Source: Arthrobacter sulfonylureivorans
GTDB taxonomy: Bacteria; Actinomycetota; Actinomycetes; Actinomycetales; Micrococcaceae
Assembly (NCBI GenBank): GCA_004000035.1
Contig: RJAE01000004.1
Location: forward strand, 124,001-188,000
DNA: 64,000 nt
Direction: 5' to 3'
Every line of letters begins with the position of its first letter. Position 1 is the stretch's first letter. Positions 36,944-47,250 of this stretch are shown here, in pieces. Under the pieces are notes generated by a model, which saw only the letters and a list, made by a program, of their open reading frames with translations, ran no database searches and was not told the DNA's origin. The position numbers and the translations under genes were made by a program.

Positions 36944-37951
36944 TTAGCGCCGGGCGCTGGTGGCGATCATCGTGACGGCCCGCTCCACCGCGTATTCCGG
37001 ATCGCGGCCTTCGCCCTTGACCTGCGCGTCGGTCTCGGCCAGCACCTGGATGCAGCGGGCCAGCGCCTCCGATTCCCACAGCCGCGCGTCCCTGCGGGCC
37101 TGGTCGAATTGCCAGGGGGCCATGCCCAGATCCCGCGCGTTGGCCGCGGCACTTTTGACCTTGGCAATCTGGCGCAGCTTCATGGCCAGTACGGCAACGA
37201 TCGGCACCGGGTCCACCCCGGTGGCCAGCGCATGCCGTAGGGACGCCAGCGCGGCGGCACCGCGGCCGGAAATGGCCGCGTCAGCGACCTTGAAACCGGT
37301 TGCCTCCACCCGGCCGCCGTAATACTTTTCCACAGTCTCTTCGGTGACGGCGCTCTCGGCGTCGGAAATCAATTGGGAGCAGGCGGCGGCCAGATCGGGC
37401 AGCGACGAGCCGACCGCGGACACCAGTGCCTGGGCCGCGGCAGGTTCGATGGCCCGGCGCGCGGTCTTGAACTCCTGCCTGACGAAGTCCAGCTTGTCTG
37501 CGTCCTTTTTCATCGGCTGGCAGTCAACCACCGGGGCACCCGAGGCCTTGACGGCATCCAGCAGTTTCTTGCCCCGGGTTCCGCCGCCATGGTGCAGGAC
37601 CAGCCAGACCTCGTCGGCCGGTGACGCCAGATAGGCCAGCGTGTCCGCGAGGAACTCGTCGTTCATTTGGGCCAGCGACGAGGCTTCAATAAGTTTCGCC
37701 TCGCCGAAAAGGCTGGGGCTGGCCAGCATGGTGAGCCCGCCGGTGGTGTAGGAGGAGGCATCCAGCTGGGTCACCTCGAGGTCCGGCTGCTTGCCGCGCA
37801 GCAGGTTCCGGACACGTTCCTTGGCCCGGTGGGCCAGATACTCTTCCGGACCGCTGACAAGCACGACGGGGGCCGGCTCGACGTCGCGCCAAGAGACGGT
37901 CGCGGCGCTTTTCTTGGCGGCCGAAGCGCGGGATCCGGGGGGCGGGTTCAC
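36944..37951 (-). CDS. holA: DNA polymerase III subunit delta
   Basis: HolA is the delta subunit of the clamp loader, which opens the beta clamp. The protein has 335 residues with the usual RuvA-like/AAA+ layout: an N-terminal VVLVSGPEEYLAHRAKERV, a middle EVWLVLHHGGGTRGKKLLD, and the helical C-terminal collar (AAALASLRHALATGVDPVPIVAVLAMKLRQ). GTG start with an AGGAGG-type site. It follows comEC, as in related genomes, and converges with the lipoprotein gene. Confidence 0.92.
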   Translation of the reverse strand: MNPPPGSRASAAKKSAATVSWRDVEPAPVVLVSGPEEYLAHRAKERVRNLLRGKQPDLEVTQLDASSYTTGGLTMLASPSLFGEAKLIEASSLAQMNDEFLADTLAYLASPADEVWLVLHHGGGTRGKKLLDAVKASGAPVVDCQPMKKDADKLDFVRQEFKTARRAIEPAAAQALVSAVGSSLPDLAAACSQLISDAESAVTEETVEKYYGGRVEATGFKVADAAISGRGAAALASLRHALATGVDPVPIVAVLAMKLRQIAKVKSAAANARDLGMAPWQFDQARRDARLWESEALARCIQVLAETDAQVKGEGRDPEYAVERAVTMIATSARR

Positions 37952-38019
37952 GTCAGGTTCCTCCTTGTTCAGGTCAAGAGTTTCACGATCAGGGGCTTTT
38001 ACCCAAAGCCGTCCGCAGC

Positions 38020-40815
38020 CTACCGGCCGGTGAGCACGGAGAGCCTGCCGTGGTCGGCATCCAGCAGGACCGTCCCGAGCTGGTCGGTCCGCAACACCTG
38101 CACGCCGGCGGCCCGCAGCGCGGACAGGATTTCCGCCGCCGGGTGGCCGTAGTCGTTCTCGGCGCCCACGGAAATTAGGGCAGCGGCAGGCTGCAGGTCG
38201 GTAATGAGGGCGGTCCCGCCATTGCGGGCACCGTGATGGCTGATTTTCAGGACGTCCACGGTGAAATCCGGGCCCAGGTACCGCGTCAGCTTGGGCAGCT
38301 GCTCCTGCTCAAGATCGCCGGTCAGGAGCATCCTCACCTCTCCCCCGGTGTTCACCCGCAGCTTGATTTCGACGACGAGGCTGGAATCGTTCTCGGAGAG
38401 GCCGGCGCTGTCTTCCGCGGGCCAGTGCACGGTCCAGTCGGCCGCTCCGGACGAACCGGTCAGACCGGCAGAGGCGCGTTCGGCGGCCAGCCCGTGGGCT
38501 TGGAGCGAGGCGTGCACCGCCTCCGGCAGTGCCTCCTTCGCACTCGAATACAGCACTCGTTCCGTCTGGCGTCCGGCCAATACGCCGTCGATCCCGCCGT
38601 AGTGGTCCAGATGCATGTGTGTGAGTACCAGAACGTCGATCCGCTCCACCCCCAGACCGTCCAGGCACCGCCCCATCATGTCCGTTTCCGGACCGGCGTC
38701 CACCACGATGGCGCTTCGCTCGCCGGTCCGGACCACCACGCCATCGCCCTGCCCCACATCGCAGGCGGCAACGTCCCACGACTGCCGGGGGCTGCCCGGG
38801 ACCAGAAGGCTGGCCACCAGGCCGGCCACCGCACCGAGCAGCAGCGCCGGTACCGCTGTCCCGCAGGCCAACCGGAGAATCGGCCCGCGTGCTCCGGACC
38901 CGCTGTGTCCGCGGCCCGTCCCGGTCTCGGGCGGCCCAGCCTCTGTGCCCCGATCCGTTCCGGACCTGCTGTCGGCGGCCATCCGGCGGATACCCCAGAG
39001 GAGCGCCAGACCGCCAGCAGCCGCGCCGGCTGCGCCGACCGGTCCGCCCGCCCACGGCACGGCCGCCAGCGGCAGCTCCGAAAACCACCGTGCCACGGCG
39101 GCAACCCACAGCGTCATCCAACCCGCCGCGTGCAGCACCACCGTGCCCGGGCCCGGGAGCAGCGGCAGCAGGGCGGTGCCAACCATTCCGGTGATGGTGA
39201 TGAACGGAACCACCGGACCTGCCGCCACATTCGCCGGTATCGAGTACAGGGCCAGTTCCGGCTGCAACTGGACGATCACCGGGGCACAAAACACCTGCGC
39301 CGCCGTCGGCATCGCCACCGCGTGGGCCAGCGGCACGGGCAGGAACCGCTGCAGCCAGCGCGAGCAGGCAGGGCCCAACAGCACCAGCGACAACGTTGCC
39401 AGCACCGAGAGGATGAAGCTGTAGTTGGCGGCCAGCCAAGGATCCATCACCAGCAGCACCAGCACGGCCAAGGCCAGGAAGGACAGTGATGCCCTCCGCC
39501 GCCCGCTCAGCACGGCTGCAACCCCGATGGAGCCCATTACCGCCGCACGCAGGACGCTGGGCTCGGGCCGGACGAGCAGTACGAATCCGGCGAGGCTCGC
39601 CACCCCGGCAGCAGCCTTGAGCCAACGGGGAAGCCGCACGGCCGAACCGAGCAGGTATACGAACCCCAACACGTAGGACACGTTCGCGCCGCTCACGGTC
39701 AACAAATGCGTCAGCCCAGTGCGCCGCATGGCGTCTTCCAAGCCGCTGCCCTGGTGTTCCTTGTCGCCCAGCACCATGCCGGGCAGGAGCCCGCGGGCGT
39801 CCGGCGGCAGCGGCGCCAGTGACTGAACGAAGTGCGCGCGGAGACCGGAGACCCACGCATCCAGCGGCGGAGCCGTGCGGTCCGCCGGCTCCGTCGACGC
39901 GATCAACAGCGCCTCCACCGCCTGACCGGGGTCGGCTCTGACCAGTTTTCCGGACGCCCGGAGCCGTTCTCCGTAGCGGACGCCGGACCAGTCCGGGCCG
40001 CCCAGCACCAGTACGGGAGTATCCGCCTCGAAGCGCATGCCCGCGGAAGTTGCTTCGACGATGGTGGCCGTCAGATGGAAGCGCGGTCCGCTGCCGAATC
40101 GCCCCGGTGCCTGCAACTGGGACGCGTCCCCGGTGGCAACCAGGCGGGCGGTGATGGTCTCCTCGGCGGTGATGGCCCCTTCGATCGGTCCGGCCAGCCG
40201 CTGCGACAGTTGCACGCCCACCATCAGCGCCAGCAGGCCAGTGCAGCTGCACAGCACCAGCACGACGGCGGTGGCTCCCGTCCCGCCGCTGCCTCGCCTA
40301 CGCGCCGGGCTTCGTCCTCGTCCGTGCGGATGACGAAGTGCACGAGCATGCGGGCGCCCTGAAACGGGGTTATGTGCAGGCGACGGCCGGATCTTCGGCA
40401 GCAGAGACCGCAGGAGTCTGGTCCGGAGCAGCCTGTTCCGCAGGAGCCGCGGCGGAAGCAGCAGTCGGGCCGAGGCGCCGCAGACTCCACCCAAAAGCAG
40501 GGCCGCAGTCGTCAAGGCCACACCGCTGGGGGCGTGTGGCAACACCAGCGCCGCTGCCCAGCAGGCCACCGCGGCGAGTCCGAGGCGAAGGTCTAATCGC
40601 CGCGTCTCTCCCTGCGAACCCGCGGTCGGATCCGGCTTGAGGTGCTTCAGCAGCAGCTGCTGCAATTTCCTGAGGCGTCTTCCCGCCGGCTGACTGGCCC
40701 GTCCGCCGGTCGCCGCGCCGTGCTCCCGGCCGCCAGGGACACCGCCGTCCTCGTGCCCTGCGGTGACAGGCCGACGGGCCGCATCCGCGTACCGCTGCCA
40801 TCGCGCGCCGCTCAC
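38020..40815 (-). CDS. comEC: ComEC/Rec2 family competence protein (DNA uptake channel)
   Basis: This inner-membrane DNA-uptake protein has 931 residues, long for the family. After an extended basic N-terminus (about 75 residues) come membrane helices, a DUF4131-type OB region, the Competence domain (about 370-650, GLTHLLTVSGANVSYVLGF) and a C-terminal metallo-beta-lactamase-like domain with the LTHMHLDHYGG and SHHGARNGG metal motifs. A RLLRNRLLRTRLLRSLL repeat lies near residues 127-143. Its ATG overlaps the comEA stop by four bases. Whether this organism is naturally transformable is not known from sequence. Confidence 0.92.
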   Translation of the reverse strand: MSGARWQRYADAARRPVTAGHEDGGVPGGREHGAATGGRASQPAGRRLRKLQQLLLKHLKPDPTAGSQGETRRLDLRLGLAAVACWAAALVLPHAPSGVALTTAALLLGGVCGASARLLLPPRLLRNRLLRTRLLRSLLPKIRPSPAHNPVSGRPHARALRHPHGRGRSPARRRGSGGTGATAVVLVLCSCTGLLALMVGVQLSQRLAGPIEGAITAEETITARLVATGDASQLQAPGRFGSGPRFHLTATIVEATSAGMRFEADTPVLVLGGPDWSGVRYGERLRASGKLVRADPGQAVEALLIASTEPADRTAPPLDAWVSGLRAHFVQSLAPLPPDARGLLPGMVLGDKEHQGSGLEDAMRRTGLTHLLTVSGANVSYVLGFVYLLGSAVRLPRWLKAAAGVASLAGFVLLVRPEPSVLRAAVMGSIGVAAVLSGRRRASLSFLALAVLVLLVMDPWLAANYSFILSVLATLSLVLLGPACSRWLQRFLPVPLAHAVAMPTAAQVFCAPVIVQLQPELALYSIPANVAAGPVVPFITITGMVGTALLPLLPGPGTVVLHAAGWMTLWVAAVARWFSELPLAAVPWAGGPVGAAGAAAGGLALLWGIRRMAADSRSGTDRGTEAGPPETGTGRGHSGSGARGPILRLACGTAVPALLLGAVAGLVASLLVPGSPRQSWDVAACDVGQGDGVVVRTGERSAIVVDAGPETDMMGRCLDGLGVERIDVLVLTHMHLDHYGGIDGVLAGRQTERVLYSSAKEALPEAVHASLQAHGLAAERASAGLTGSSGAADWTVHWPAEDSAGLSENDSSLVVEIKLRVNTGGEVRMLLTGDLEQEQLPKLTRYLGPDFTVDVLKISHHGARNGGTALITDLQPAAALISVGAENDYGHPAAEILSALRAAGVQVLRTDQLGTVLLDADHGRLSVLTGR

Positions 40816-41654
40816 ACCGTCACCAGCTCTACCAGCGCCTCAAGCATGACCGGCCCGATGCCCGGCACCGCGTCCAAGTCAGACGGTTGCCCGAAGGGAC
40901 CATGCTGCTCGCGGAACTCGACGATCCGGCCGGCCAGCACCGGCCCCACGCGCGGCAACTCCGCCAGTTCCTCGGCAGTGGCCGTGTTGATGTTGATCTT
41001 GCCAGCGGCTCCGTCTGCGGCGCCGCCGCCCGTTCGGGGTCCACCGGCACCCCCGCCGGAGCCTTCGGTGCCCGGCACCGGCGGCGGCGCGGCGTCATCC
41101 GGTGTGGGCACAAAAACCTGCTGCCCGTCGGTCAAAGGCGCGGCAAGGTTCAGCGCCTCGAGCTGTGCCTCCTTCGTGGCGCCGCCGGCTGCTTCGATCG
41201 CCTCGAACACCCGTGCGCCCTCAACCAGCCGGACGATTCCCGGCGAGTTGACGGCTCCCGCGACGTGGACGATGATGCGTGCCCCGGCGTCGTCACCGCC
41301 GTCCGCACCTGCGCCTGCGCCGTCGCCACCGTCTGTCCCGCCATCACCTTTGCCACTACGAGCGCCGCCCACGGACTTTCCTGGTTCTTCACCGTCGGTA
41401 CCGCCGGGCTCATCACCGATGCCTTCACCGGTTGTTGGCCCCGAAGAAGGGCCCGACCGCAAAGGGATGCCTTCCACCACCGGAGAGGCCGAACGGTTCA
41501 GGTCTGCGGTCGCCACCGAGACAATCCCGTAGCCCAGGCACAACCCGGCCACCACGAAGGCAGCCCCGAGGGCAATTCGGAAGCGCGGTGATCGCCTCAG
41601 CCGCGATGCAGTGCCGTCGCGGGCAGCTGCGGGAAGCCAGCGGTGTCGGCCCAT
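40812..41654 (-). CDS. comEA: ComEA family helix-hairpin-helix DNA-binding protein
   Basis: ComEA is the membrane-anchored DNA receptor for transformation. The protein has 280 residues: one membrane helix (about 30-48), a long Gly/Asp-rich linker (about 65-125), a SLBB domain (IIVHVAGAVNSPGIVRL to TDGQQVFVPTPDD), a second Gly/Pro linker and a C-terminal HhH pair starting KININTATAEELAELPRVG. Both linkers look slippage-prone. It is coupled to comEC. In related genomes degV lies immediately upstream; here other genes intervene. Confidence 0.92.
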   Translation of the reverse strand: MGRHRWLPAAARDGTASRLRRSPRFRIALGAAFVVAGLCLGYGIVSVATADLNRSASPVVEGIPLRSGPSSGPTTGEGIGDEPGGTDGEEPGKSVGGARSGKGDGGTDGGDGAGAGADGGDDAGARIIVHVAGAVNSPGIVRLVEGARVFEAIEAAGGATKEAQLEALNLAAPLTDGQQVFVPTPDDAAPPPVPGTEGSGGGAGGPRTGGGAADGAAGKININTATAEELAELPRVGPVLAGRIVEFREQHGPFGQPSDLDAVPGIGPVMLEALVELVTV

Positions 41655-41863
41655 GCGGAAACACTAGGTCCGCGGCGCGGGCACCCCCTCCGTCCGTCAC
41701 TCGTTAGTGGACGGACCGTCCGGTGGCGCGGGCTGTGGAGGAAAAGAACGTCCAGCCCACGTGCGGCGTTAGCGGCCCAACCAGCAGCTGGCGCAACCAC
41801 CAGCTGCTCAGTGGTATGGCCAAGTTCCCGACCGAGTTCCTGGTACGCGGCGCTCACACGGTT
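41655..41863. other. Gene-free spacer upstream of comEA with a degV-like relic
   Basis: No credible gene is seen. Bases 41752-41783 (minus strand) resemble the end of degV: frame VGPLTPHVG against VGPPTPHLG in DegV, and 27 of 31 bases match 46285-46315. The stop codon is lost. It may be the remnant left when the block to the right was inserted between degV and comEA. Confidence 0.45.
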
Positions 41864-42256
41864 TCAGCGAAGAAAGGGCAAGACCTGGAACGTGACGAAG
41901 TTGGTCACTAGGACTCCGAGCGCGCCCGTGGCGCCGATACCGATCGCGACACCCGAGAGCACCTTCCCCGTGGGCTGTCGCGCGCCTCTGGCGCCAAGAA
42001 CCAGGGCAACGAGATCGAGGACGAGCACGATGCCCCAGGCGATGGTCCAGAACGTGAAAATGTTGTCGTAGTCCAGCCGGGCCGCCGCCCGCTGCGCGGC
42101 CAAGGGTGCGGCAAATGAGGTGAGCCAGGTGAACACCACGGCGACCAAGGCGAGCACGAACGCTACCCGCGCCGATAAGCCGGCGCGCGGCCGGGTCGAA
42201 ACCGCTTGCCCGAGTGACTCTGATGAGGCGTCAGGGAAGGTCTTCGGAGCGTTCAT
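41864..42256 (-). CDS. Small membrane protein of unknown function
   Basis: This 130-residue protein has a polar N-terminus (about 28 residues) and three hydrophobic segments (about 30-52, 70-88 and 98-122). The charged loop LGARGARQPTGKVLSG lies between the second and third. The pattern resembles small DUF4190-like membrane proteins, but I do not recognise the family with certainty. It belongs to the block between comEA and degV and has no operon partner. Confidence 0.65.
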   Translation of the reverse strand: MNAPKTFPDASSESLGQAVSTRPRAGLSARVAFVLALVAVVFTWLTSFAAPLAAQRAAARLDYDNIFTFWTIAWGIVLVLDLVALVLGARGARQPTGKVLSGVAIGIGATGALGVLVTNFVTFQVLPFLR

Positions 42257-42411
42257 GCTCCAGAGTCTAACGCCGGCTTAGCGTCCAGCCCGGGAGCCAA
42301 GTGATCCGGTCGATTCTGCTTCAAACCCGAAACCTTGAACCGATGCCTGAATGGGTCGCGCTGGAGCTCAAGTATCGACTCGGCGGACAGACTCCAGTGC
42401 CGACCTGAGGC

Positions 42412-42432
42412 GGGGGGGGCGCGTGGGTGGGG
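42412..42432 (+). repeat. G-run / possible G-quadruplex
   Basis: A run of eight G is followed by GGG and GGGG within 21 bases, which could form a quadruplex. It lies in the 223-base gap between the small membrane protein and the glycosidase stop. The rest of that gap (42257-42479) holds no recognisable gene. Confidence 0.4.
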
Positions 42433-42479
42433 CTTGCCCGCGCACGTGTCGCGCGCCGCCGTCGTCCTCCGCGCCGAGC

Positions 42480-44168
<1,689 letters not shown>

Positions 44169-44211
44169 GGGCTTCTCCTCGCTTGCCGTCCGGACGGTCC
44201 AGGCCGGTCCG

Positions 44212-45168
44212 TCAGCGCAGCTTCGGCAGGACCTCACCGGCGAACGCATTGATGAAGGGCCGCTGCTCCTGGCCCACGAAGTGCAGGTACAGCTCATCGA
44301 AGCCCAGGTCCAGGTACTGCTGCAGCCACTCCACGTGCTGGCCTGTACTGGCCGACACGTTCACCGCCGTGCGCAACTGGTCCTCCCCGACGTGCTCGCT
44401 CACGGCGTCAAAGTGGGCGGCCGTGGCCAGATCTGCGGCCACGTGCGGTGCGAACGTGTTGGAGCGCCACTGGTCCAGACCGATTTCGACGGCCGCCTCC
44501 TCCGAGGGTGCCCAAGACAGGTGCACCTGCAGCGCGGCCTTCCCGCGGCCGCCATTGTCCCGGTAGGCGGCGAGGACCTTCCGGAGCTGCTCCGGCGCCT
44601 GGTTGACGGTGATCAGCCCGTCCGCCCAATGCGCCGCGCGGCGGGCTGTCTCAACGCTGATGGCGGGGGCGATAAGTGCAGGCTTGGGCTCCGGCACCTC
44701 CCAAATCCGTGCGTGCTCCACGGTGACCAGTCCACGGAGGGTGACTTCCTCGCCGTCGTGCAGGCGGCGGATCACCTCCACGGACTCCTCCAGCCGCTGC
44801 TGGCGCACGTCCTTGGAGGGCCAGGCGTCGCCCGTGATGTGTTCGTTGGAGTTCTCGCCGCTGCCCGGAGCCATCCAGAACCGCCCCGGAAACATGACCG
44901 CCAGAGTGGCCGAGGCGTGCGCGATGATCGCCGGATGGTAGCGCTGGCCGGGAGCGGTGACGACGCCGAAGCGCAATTTGGTGGTGGCCAGCGCTGCCCC
45001 CAGCCAGGACCAGGCGAAGCCGGAATGCCCCTGACGGGCCGACCACGGCTCGATGTGGTCCGAACACATGGCGGCGTCGAAGCCGGCTTCCTCCGCCAGT
45101 TTCACGTCCTGCAGCAGCTGGGCGGGCGAGATCTGTTCGTGGGATGCATGGAATCCGATGACAGGCAC
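44212..45168 (-). CDS. LLM-class flavin-dependent oxidoreductase (TIGR03885-like)
   Basis: This 318-residue protein has the bacterial luciferase-like TIM-barrel fold. Recognisable stretches are IGFHASHEQISPAQLL, AMCSDHIEPWSARQGHSGFAWSW, FGVVTAPGQRYHP and the ALGLGSGEN-like APGSGENSNEHITG. It best fits the TIGR03885 subgroup, thought to use FMN rather than F420. The substrate is unknown. It and the glycosidase probably form one transcript. Confidence 0.88.
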   Translation of the reverse strand: MPVIGFHASHEQISPAQLLQDVKLAEEAGFDAAMCSDHIEPWSARQGHSGFAWSWLGAALATTKLRFGVVTAPGQRYHPAIIAHASATLAVMFPGRFWMAPGSGENSNEHITGDAWPSKDVRQQRLEESVEVIRRLHDGEEVTLRGLVTVEHARIWEVPEPKPALIAPAISVETARRAAHWADGLITVNQAPEQLRKVLAAYRDNGGRGKAALQVHLSWAPSEEAAVEIGLDQWRSNTFAPHVAADLATAAHFDAVSEHVGEDQLRTAVNVSASTGQHVEWLQQYLDLGFDELYLHFVGQEQRPFINAFAGEVLPKLR

Positions 45169-45206
45169 CCCACCATCCTTACCTTGCCCGTCACGGGTTG
45201 TCGAGG

Positions 45207-45224
45207 CATGGGGCGGCCCCCATG
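45207..45224 (-). terminator. Hairpin after the universal stress gene
   Basis: A perfect 7-bp stem (CATGGGG / CCCCATG, loop CGGC) lies between the stress gene stop and the LLM gene start on the minus strand. It lacks a T-run. Confidence 0.45.
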
Positions 45225-45285
45225 ATTGGTTCTGCGCACTTCTGCGAGGCGAACTCCGGGCAGGTTGCCAATGCGTACTGTTGCC

Positions 45286-45786
45286 CTACTCGAAGGGACG
45301 GGGATCGAGCGGGACTATCAGCACCGGCCGGTGCTGATGATGGGCCAGATGAACGGCCACGGAGCCGACGAGAACTTCCTCGAGGGCGTGGATGACGCCC
45401 GGTTCGCGTGTTCCCACCACGATCATGGATGCGCCGATCGAATCTGCAGCATCAGACAAGGCACGCGCCGGTTCACCAGCCATGGTCCGGAATGTCCAAT
45501 CCACCCGGCAGTTTGTCAGAGCTTCGGACAGGTAAGCCCGCATCTCTTCGGCGGTCTGTTCCACGTAGCTGAAGTCACCGTCGGAGTCGATAGGTAACAG
45601 AATCCGGGACCCATCCGGCAAGGCCTCTTCATAGGTGGAGACGTCTACGTGTACGCATACCAAATCCACCCCAAGGCCGGCCGCCAGGACGCCTGCCCGC
45701 TGCACCACGGCCGCCAGTTGCCCCGGTATCACTCCGACTAAGACGGGGCCAGTGACAGGCTGGGGCACGTCTGAACTATCCACCAC
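45286..45786 (-). CDS. Universal stress protein (UspA family)
   Basis: This single Usp domain starts near VLVGVIPGQ and ends HRPVLIVPLD. The ATP-binding glycine loop of the family is altered: GTREPGVIHALEEVLVGSVAVHLAHH replaces the usual G-2x-G-9x-G(S/T), but the GS...A pattern is retained. I start it at GTG 45786 (GGAAGG precedes it), giving 166 residues, the normal size. The frame stays open to an ATG at 46011, which would add 75 residues with no domain; a strong hairpin covers that site. Usp proteins act in stress and dormancy. Confidence 0.8.
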   Translation of the reverse strand: MVDSSDVPQPVTGPVLVGVIPGQLAAVVQRAGVLAAGLGVDLVCVHVDVSTYEEALPDGSRILLPIDSDGDFSYVEQTAEEMRAYLSEALTNCRVDWTFRTMAGEPARALSDAADSIGASMIVVGTREPGVIHALEEVLVGSVAVHLAHHQHRPVLIVPLDPRPFE

Positions 45787-46017
45787 AGTCCTTCCGGTCT
45801 CCGGCTCACGCACGGTTTGGGCCTTTCCGCCGACTGCCGGTGCCCCTGAGTGCACCTCGTTAGAACGCTGGAAATCGACGTGTTGGGCCGAGGCGCTCAG
45901 TTGCTGCGGGGACAGGAAGCGGAGACAGGCCAAGGCCACCCTACGGTACGTGGGCAGCAAACGGTATGCGGAAGGAGAGATGAAACTCGGGAATCTTGGA
46001 TCCTCTGACATGGTTCG

Positions 46018-46039
46018 CCTACCTTTCTGGAAAGGTAGG
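46018..46039. promoter_or_regulatory. Strong inverted repeat upstream of the universal stress gene
   Basis: A 9-bp perfect stem (CCTACCTTT / AAAGGTAGG, loop CTGG), extended by GGTT/AACC outside a 2-base bulge, lies just before the ATG at 46011. It may be an operator or a leader hairpin. Confidence 0.5.
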
Positions 46040-46185
46040 AACCATCAGCCACAAGGCGGTTCGAGCTGCAAGCTCCGGCGGGATCCATCACCGTGTTTAA
46101 ATTCTATCGCCGTTCCACATGTGATGGTCCTGAGACGGAAGGATTATTTCCTCGTGCGGGTGAGCAGAGGCTGCCAGGGGGTGGT

Positions 46186-46210
46186 CGCCTTTACCGCCTT
46201 TACCGCCTTT
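46186..46210. repeat. 2.8 tandem copies of a 9-base unit
   Basis: CGCCTTTAC is repeated twice in full and once in part, and runs directly into the CCTTTCTAGGAAAGG palindrome. Confidence 0.7.
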
Positions 46211-46283
46211 CTAGGAAAGGTCTGGCTCCGGGAGAAGCTGAAAAGTTCCGCCGGGTTGGTCTCCAGGTGTCCAGCGCTAAAAT

Positions 46284-47231
46284 TCAGCCCAGGTGCGGCG
46301 TCGGCGGCCCGACCACCACGGCGATGACGCCCAGTCCGGTGTGCGCGGCAAGGACCGACGGCACCGGGGTGACCAGCACATCGTCGCTGAGGTGCTGCTG
46401 CAGGGTTTCTGCCATCGCCCGGCTCTCGGATTCGTTACCGAAGTAGTGCACCGAGACCCGTGGTTCGTAGTCGAGTTCCTCGATCCGGCGCACCACCAGT
46501 TGCTGCAACCGGGCCTGCGCGCGCGCGGCGGTGCGCACCTTCTCCAGCGGGATGATCGCGCCGTCGCGAATGCCGAGCAGCGGCTTGATGGAAAGCAACG
46601 ACCCCAGCACGCCGGAGGCAGCGGAAATCCGGCCGCCGCGGCGCAACTGGTCCAGGCTGGGCACATAGAAGTAGACGTCCGAGCAGACCGCGGCGGCCTT
46701 GGCGCGCTCGGCCACGGTTTGCCGGTCGAAGCCGCTCTGCGCCGCAATCACCGCGTCGATGACGGCGAACCCCTGGCCCAGGGCGGCGCTGCGTGTGTCC
46801 ACCACTTCCACCGGGATGCCGACGCCGTCGGCGGCCAGGCCTGCGGCCTCGATGGTGCCGGACAGCTCGGCCGAGAGGTGGATGGAGACAATCGCTTCGA
46901 AGCCCAGCTCCTCGAGCTCGCGGTAGGTCCGCTCCAAAAGCCCCGGCGACGGGCGCGAGGTCTTGATGTCCCGCCCCTCGGCGAGGCCGACCGCCAGGGC
47001 GGAAGCGACGTCGTCGACCCCTTCCCCGTAGATCTGGCCGGAGATCATCACGGGCATCGGCACCACCCGCAGCCAGTCTGCGGTGTCCGGCTGGTTGACC
47101 CAGTCCGCGGGCAGTGACGCTGCCGAATCAGTGACGACGGCGACGCGATGCCGCGGCTGCTGGCCCGGCCGGGCAGCCTGCTGGTGCAGCAGCCGCTTGG
47201 ACCGCTGCAGCAGTTGCTCGAGCCAATTCAT
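46284..47231 (-). CDS. DegV family fatty-acid-binding protein
   Basis: DegV/FakB-type proteins bind a fatty acid for its phosphorylation by FakA. The protein has 315 residues. Fatty-acid contacts are in VVTDSAASLPADW (near residues 32-44), KTSRPSPG (about 89-96) and SIHLSAELSGTIEAA. The central YVPSLDQLRRGGRISAASGVLGSLLSIKPLL is a strong family marker. A basic, Gln-rich N-terminal extension of about 28 residues precedes the domain. It starts 19 bases after leuS, so the two probably share a transcript. No fakA is visible in the window. Confidence 0.92.
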   Translation of the reverse strand: MNWLEQLLQRSKRLLHQQAARPGQQPRHRVAVVTDSAASLPADWVNQPDTADWLRVVPMPVMISGQIYGEGVDDVASALAVGLAEGRDIKTSRPSPGLLERTYRELEELGFEAIVSIHLSAELSGTIEAAGLAADGVGIPVEVVDTRSAALGQGFAVIDAVIAAQSGFDRQTVAERAKAAAVCSDVYFYVPSLDQLRRGGRISAASGVLGSLLSIKPLLGIRDGAIIPLEKVRTAARAQARLQQLVVRRIEELDYEPRVSVHYFGNESESRAMAETLQQHLSDDVLVTPVPSVLAAHTGLGVIAVVVGPPTPHLG

Positions 47232-47250
47232 GGGCTACCAGCCTGCCTGA

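Larger units (their letters stand above)
45787..46283. other. Gene-poor region between the universal stress gene and degV
   Basis: About 500 bases with no supported gene, apart from a possible N-terminal extension of the stress protein (up to 46011). The region holds two related inverted repeats (CCTTTCTGGAAAGG at 46022-46035 inside a longer stem, and CCTTTCTAGGAAAGG at 46206-46220) and a 9-base tandem repeat (CGCCTTTAC, 46186-46210). It is less GC-rich than its surroundings. Confidence 0.6.

Noticed and set aside
46186-46210. CRISPR-like repeat
   Set aside because: The unit is 9 bases with no spacers; it is a simple tandem repeat.
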